This document shows, piece by piece, positions 61,106 through 64,000 of a stretch of 64,000 nt of DNA. The notes beneath the pieces were generated by a model. It was not told the DNA's origin. It was given only the letters and a program-made list of their open reading frames with translations, and searched no databases. Numbering within the stretch: position 1 is the stretch's first letter; every line of letters starts with the position of its first letter. Origin of the DNA: Cytophagaceae bacterium. GTDB lineage: Bacteria; Bacteroidota; Bacteroidia; Cytophagales; Spirosomataceae. The stretch is taken from positions 1-64,000 of the forward strand of contig JAIXOL010000027.1 of the NCBI GenBank assembly GCA_027486845.1, in the 5' to 3' direction. A program made the position numbers and the translations under genes.

Positions 61106-63160
61106 ATGATTCACCATCAATATAAATCAAAACACCAAGTATTGAATACTTTTCATCGCAGAAGCCTACTTGGTGTTTTTTTATTCTTGTTTTCTATAAA
61201 TTCGATAGGTCAAGTTAACGTAATTTTCGAAAATTTCCCAAAGGATGCACAACTGATTCAAAGGGATAATTTTAATAAAGCTAAAGTTACAATTTCGGGC
61301 AAAGTTTATACTGATAATCAAACAGACATCTCATTATTAGTGTACAAAAACAAATCTCTTTTCTATTATCAAAAGCAAAAGCTAGAATACGCTTCTCAAT
61401 CAGCAACTGCTACTTTTAGTATTTCTGCATTAATAAATGCTGAATTATCTGAATATGATTTTACAATTTATTCTTTTAGAAAAAAAGATTCAGTTTTAGT
61501 CAGAGAAGCTCGTGAAATAGTTTGTGGAGATAATATCCTAATTTATGGCCAATCGAATGCTCTTGCCGCTGAAAGCGAAGAAATATCAAAGTTTAAAGAT
61601 GAATTTCGTTATGGTAGGAGTACATTTGCAGATTTTAAAAACAACGAATTCACTTGGGTAATCACAAAACAATGGAATTTTTGGAGTGCTGGCCTTTTAG
61701 GTTTGGAAATTCAAAAACAACTCATCGATAAGTATCAGATACCTATTGGAATTATAAATGGGGCAGTTGGTAACAAAAGCATTGAAGAATTGAGCGAAAG
61801 AGATGAATCCAATCACGATAATCCTATTAATATTTATGGTCGAATGCTAAAACGTGCAAAGGAATTTGGCTTATATAATACAGTAAAAATAATAGTTTGG
61901 CGACAAGGCGAAAGTGAAGCAATTGATCCATTTTATAAAAATGATTATGACAAAAAATTTGATAAGTTTCGTAAACAACTTTATGAAGATTATCCTGCAC
62001 TAAAGAAAATATATACTTATCAAAACAACATTTATTTTGGTGATAATAAATTGGCTGGTAATTTGAGAGATTATCAACGTACAATCAATAAGTTATATTC
62101 CGATTGTGAAGTAATGACAACTTTTGGAACATCAACCTTTGATGGACTACATTATAAATTAGAAGGATATGTTGAAAATGGAGACAATATCGCCCGATTA
62201 ATCGCCCGTGATTTTCATAAAAGTAGTGACACAACCGAAATTACTGCCCCAAACATAAAATCAGCCTATTTCACAGCAAAAAAAGATAGTTTAATTTTAG
62301 AATTTGATAGAAACCAAAAAGTAAATTTTCCTGAGGAACAACCAAAAAAAAACATAAATCATCCATCTATTAATATCAAAGATTATATTTATTTAGATGG
62401 GAAAGCTGGAAACATTGAAAGTGGCATTGGAAATGAAAATCATATAATTCTGAAACTAAAAACTAAAAGCGACGCTCAAAAGATCACTTATACCCCTGAT
62501 AATTATTCAACAGATTTTATAGGCATCCTACCAGGAATTACACAGATAAAAAATTCAAGAGGCATTCAGGCACTTACCTTCAAAGATTTTGAAATAATGA
62601 ATATCAATAATATTCAAATTTCAAGTCTTACAGGTGAGTGGGATACTGTATCTAACAAAAAAATTACATTAAAATGGCAAACACCTAAATACCTAAACTA
62701 CACCTATATTATTGAAAAAGCACAATATAAACCAAGTATTTTCAATGAAATTGGAACTACAAATGGAGGTATTTTTATTGATAATAATGTCAAAAAAGGT
62801 GTTCGATATTATTACAGAATAAGGATTAAAGAAAATAATCTTTACTCAGCTTATAGCAATGTGAGCGAGGCAGCATATAAGCTATCTCCCGAAAAACAAG
62901 GAATTGATATTACTAATGAAGACCTCATTCTTTTTCCTAATCCTGTCAAAAAAAACAATAGTATCAGTCTTTTGCCGCTATTTGATATACCGATAATCCA
63001 AGTAAGAATCACTAATTTTGCTGGAAAAATTGTGTATGATAAACCAAATATAAGCGATAATATTATGCTTCCTACCACTGAATTCGGTTATGGACTTTAT
63101 ATAATTGAAATAATTTTGAAGGATAATACAAAATTAATTAAGAAATTTGTTGTTCAATAA
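61106..63160 (+). CDS. SGNH (sialate O-acetylesterase-like) enzyme with type IX secretion tail
   Basis: 684 residues. Signal peptide (RRSLLGVFLFLFSINSIGQ, 18-36), a beta-rich N-terminal part (37-140), the SGNH esterase domain with Ser150 in IYGQSNA, WRQGESEA at 265-272 and Asp346/His349 in FDGLHY, then an Fn3-like segment (about 500-600) and a C-terminal T9SS type A sorting domain (LILFPNPVKKNN...LYIIEIILKDNTKLIKKFVVQ). It probably removes O-acetyl groups from polysaccharide and is secreted or surface-bound. A terminator-like hairpin lies within the signal-peptide codons. Confidence 0.85.
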   Translation: MIHHQYKSKHQVLNTFHRRSLLGVFLFLFSINSIGQVNVIFENFPKDAQLIQRDNFNKAKVTISGKVYTDNQTDISLLVYKNKSLFYYQKQKLEYASQSATATFSISALINAELSEYDFTIYSFRKKDSVLVREAREIVCGDNILIYGQSNALAAESEEISKFKDEFRYGRSTFADFKNNEFTWVITKQWNFWSAGLLGLEIQKQLIDKYQIPIGIINGAVGNKSIEELSERDESNHDNPINIYGRMLKRAKEFGLYNTVKIIVWRQGESEAIDPFYKNDYDKKFDKFRKQLYEDYPALKKIYTYQNNIYFGDNKLAGNLRDYQRTINKLYSDCEVMTTFGTSTFDGLHYKLEGYVENGDNIARLIARDFHKSSDTTEITAPNIKSAYFTAKKDSLILEFDRNQKVNFPEEQPKKNINHPSINIKDYIYLDGKAGNIESGIGNENHIILKLKTKSDAQKITYTPDNYSTDFIGILPGITQIKNSRGIQALTFKDFEIMNINNIQISSLTGEWDTVSNKKITLKWQTPKYLNYTYIIEKAQYKPSIFNEIGTTNGGIFIDNNVKKGVRYYYRIRIKENNLYSAYSNVSEAAYKLSPEKQGIDITNEDLILFPNPVKKNNSISLLPLFDIPIIQVRITNFAGKIVYDKPNISDNIMLPTTEFGYGLYIIEIILKDNTKLIKKFVVQ
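61129..61182 (+). terminator. Terminator of glnN inside the next gene's signal-peptide codons
   Basis: A perfect 13-bp stem (AAAACACCAAGTA / TACTTGGTGTTTT, arms 61129-61141 and 61167-61179) with a 25-base loop and a run of T, 39 bases after the glnN stop. It spans codons 8-26 of the downstream ORF. Confidence 0.75.
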
Positions 63161-63183
63161 ACAACTATAACAAACACATTTGA

Positions 63184-64000
63184 ATGTTAGTCAAATTTTC
63201 GATAAAACTCTGCCTTTTTCTCAGTCCACTCATTTTCCTTATAATTGGGTATTTAATTACTGACCCATTTAAGATTATCAGAACATATGAAGAATATCCC
63301 GATAATTTCGCAAAAAGCCTCAATCGTGACCGAATTTCGACGCAAATTTTTCTAAATAATTATCAAAAATACAATTATAAATCTTTTATTTTCGGAAGTT
63401 CTCGTTCAAGTGTTTTTTATGCCCATGAATGGGGAAAACACATAAATGACAAAACTCCTTATCATTTTGATGCATCTTGCGAAACAATTTCTGGAGTTGC
63501 AACTAAACTAAAATTTATAGAATCAAAAGGAAATAAAATCGAAAATGTGTTGTTTGTTTTTGACCAAAGTTTATTCAATTACGAGCAGGATACTTTGGGG
63601 AGCGTATTTGTTCAAGATTATCGTGTAAGTGGCCTAGATTGGTGGAAATATCATACAATTTTCCTAAATACTTACTTCTCAAAAGGCTTTTTTGTAGCTT
63701 TTTATGACAATCTCATCACAGGAAATTTCAAGAATTATATGAAACAATTTATGGAGTTTAGAAAGATAAACTATACTCCAGTTGTCAATGATTTTATTTT
63801 TACGAGTTATATTGAACAGATAAAAAAAGATTCTATTGGTTACTATAATCAACCTGATTTTTTCTATAAACGAAGTATTGAACAAAAAGTAACAATTCCA
63901 ACTATAAAAGCATACCAATTGAAGTATTTAGCGATGATTAAAAAAAGCTTGTATAAAAATAGCACAAAATACAAAATAGTTTTAGGACCTACTTATGACC
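63184..64000 (+). CDS. Membrane-anchored GSSRS-motif protein (cut by right edge)
   Basis: 272 codons are visible from ATG 63184. An N-terminal membrane helix (8-26) is followed by an extracytoplasmic domain with FIFGSSRSSVFYA (GSSRS at 71-75), then VLFVFDQSLFNYEQD. The Gly-Ser-Ser motif after one anchor resembles DltD/AlgX-like SGNH proteins that accompany MBOAT O-acyltransferases, but the end is missing. It starts 23 bases after the SGNH esterase gene, so O-acylation and deacylation could be paired. Family assignment tentative. Confidence 0.75.
   Translation, partial: MLVKFSIKLCLFLSPLIFLIIGYLITDPFKIIRTYEEYPDNFAKSLNRDRISTQIFLNNYQKYNYKSFIFGSSRSSVFYAHEWGKHINDKTPYHFDASCETISGVATKLKFIESKGNKIENVLFVFDQSLFNYEQDTLGSVFVQDYRVSGLDWWKYHTIFLNTYFSKGFFVAFYDNLITGNFKNYMKQFMEFRKINYTPVVNDFIFTSYIEQIKKDSIGYYNQPDFFYKRSIEQKVTIPTIKAYQLKYLAMIKKSLYKNSTKYKIVLGPTYD

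Overview
This is a contiguous, AT-rich stretch of chromosome from a member of the Bacteroidota, most likely a Cytophagales bacterium of the Emticicia/Arcicella/Runella kind; the genus is my inference. The evidence is a SusC/SusD pair, a C-terminal type IX secretion sorting domain, promoter-like TAnnTTTG elements 20-60 bases before many start codons, no obvious Shine-Dalgarno sequences, a type III glutamine synthetase, and many Tat-type leaders on sugar oxidoreductases. I see no tRNA or rRNA gene, insertion sequence, prophage or CRISPR array. About 45 protein genes fill the window, two of them cut by its edges.

Positions 1-8553, minus strand: a gene set led by a LacI-type regulator that carries an extra N-terminal zinc ribbon, followed by an aldo/keto reductase, a GH9 glucanase and a bicupin protein. 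Further along are a gluconate-2-dehydrogenase-type subunit 3, a GMC oxidoreductase and an exported sugar isomerase-like TIM barrel. Positions 9128-19917, plus strand: three exported Gfo/Idh/MocA oxidoreductases and a DUF6807 protein, then a compact glucuronate/glucuronoxylan module: mannonate dehydratase, a VOC protein, GH67 alpha-glucuronidase, an SDR that may replace UxuB, and GH43. GH67 releases (4-O-methyl)glucuronate from xylan side chains, and UxuA and the SDR are the expected central steps of glucuronate breakdown. UxaC, KdgK and KdgA are not in the window.

Positions 20176-37625: a lone WxcM/FdtA-like cupin, a membrane protein joining a DUF2231-like bundle, a cytochrome-c motif and leucine-rich repeats, the SusD/SusC pair, an S10 carboxypeptidase, another Tat-type Gfo/Idh/MocA protein, a Planctomycete-type DUF1549/DUF1553 plus DUF1501 pair, and a GH95 fucosidase. 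Positions 37813-49746: a Nudix hydrolase, a LysE exporter, a stomatin-like protein, a pterin cluster (PTPS, FolE and an SDR lacking the usual tyrosine), a GH109 glycosidase, a FucP-like sugar permease, a thiolase, a plant-type L-arabinokinase-like GHMP kinase, an M20 amidohydrolase and a YciO-type protein. Positions 49804-64000: MtaB, PurL, a type II glutamine synthetase, an LtaS-like sulfatase-fold membrane enzyme, a type III glutamine synthetase, an SGNH esterase with a T9SS tail, and the start of a membrane-anchored GSSRS protein.

The theme is degradation of plant or algal polysaccharide, with an unusual number of exported sugar oxidoreductases that hint at oxidative processing of sugars in the periplasm. 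Housekeeping genes for purine, nitrogen, pterin and tRNA modification lie between. Most gene ends are marked by clear stem-loops, several of them bidirectional.
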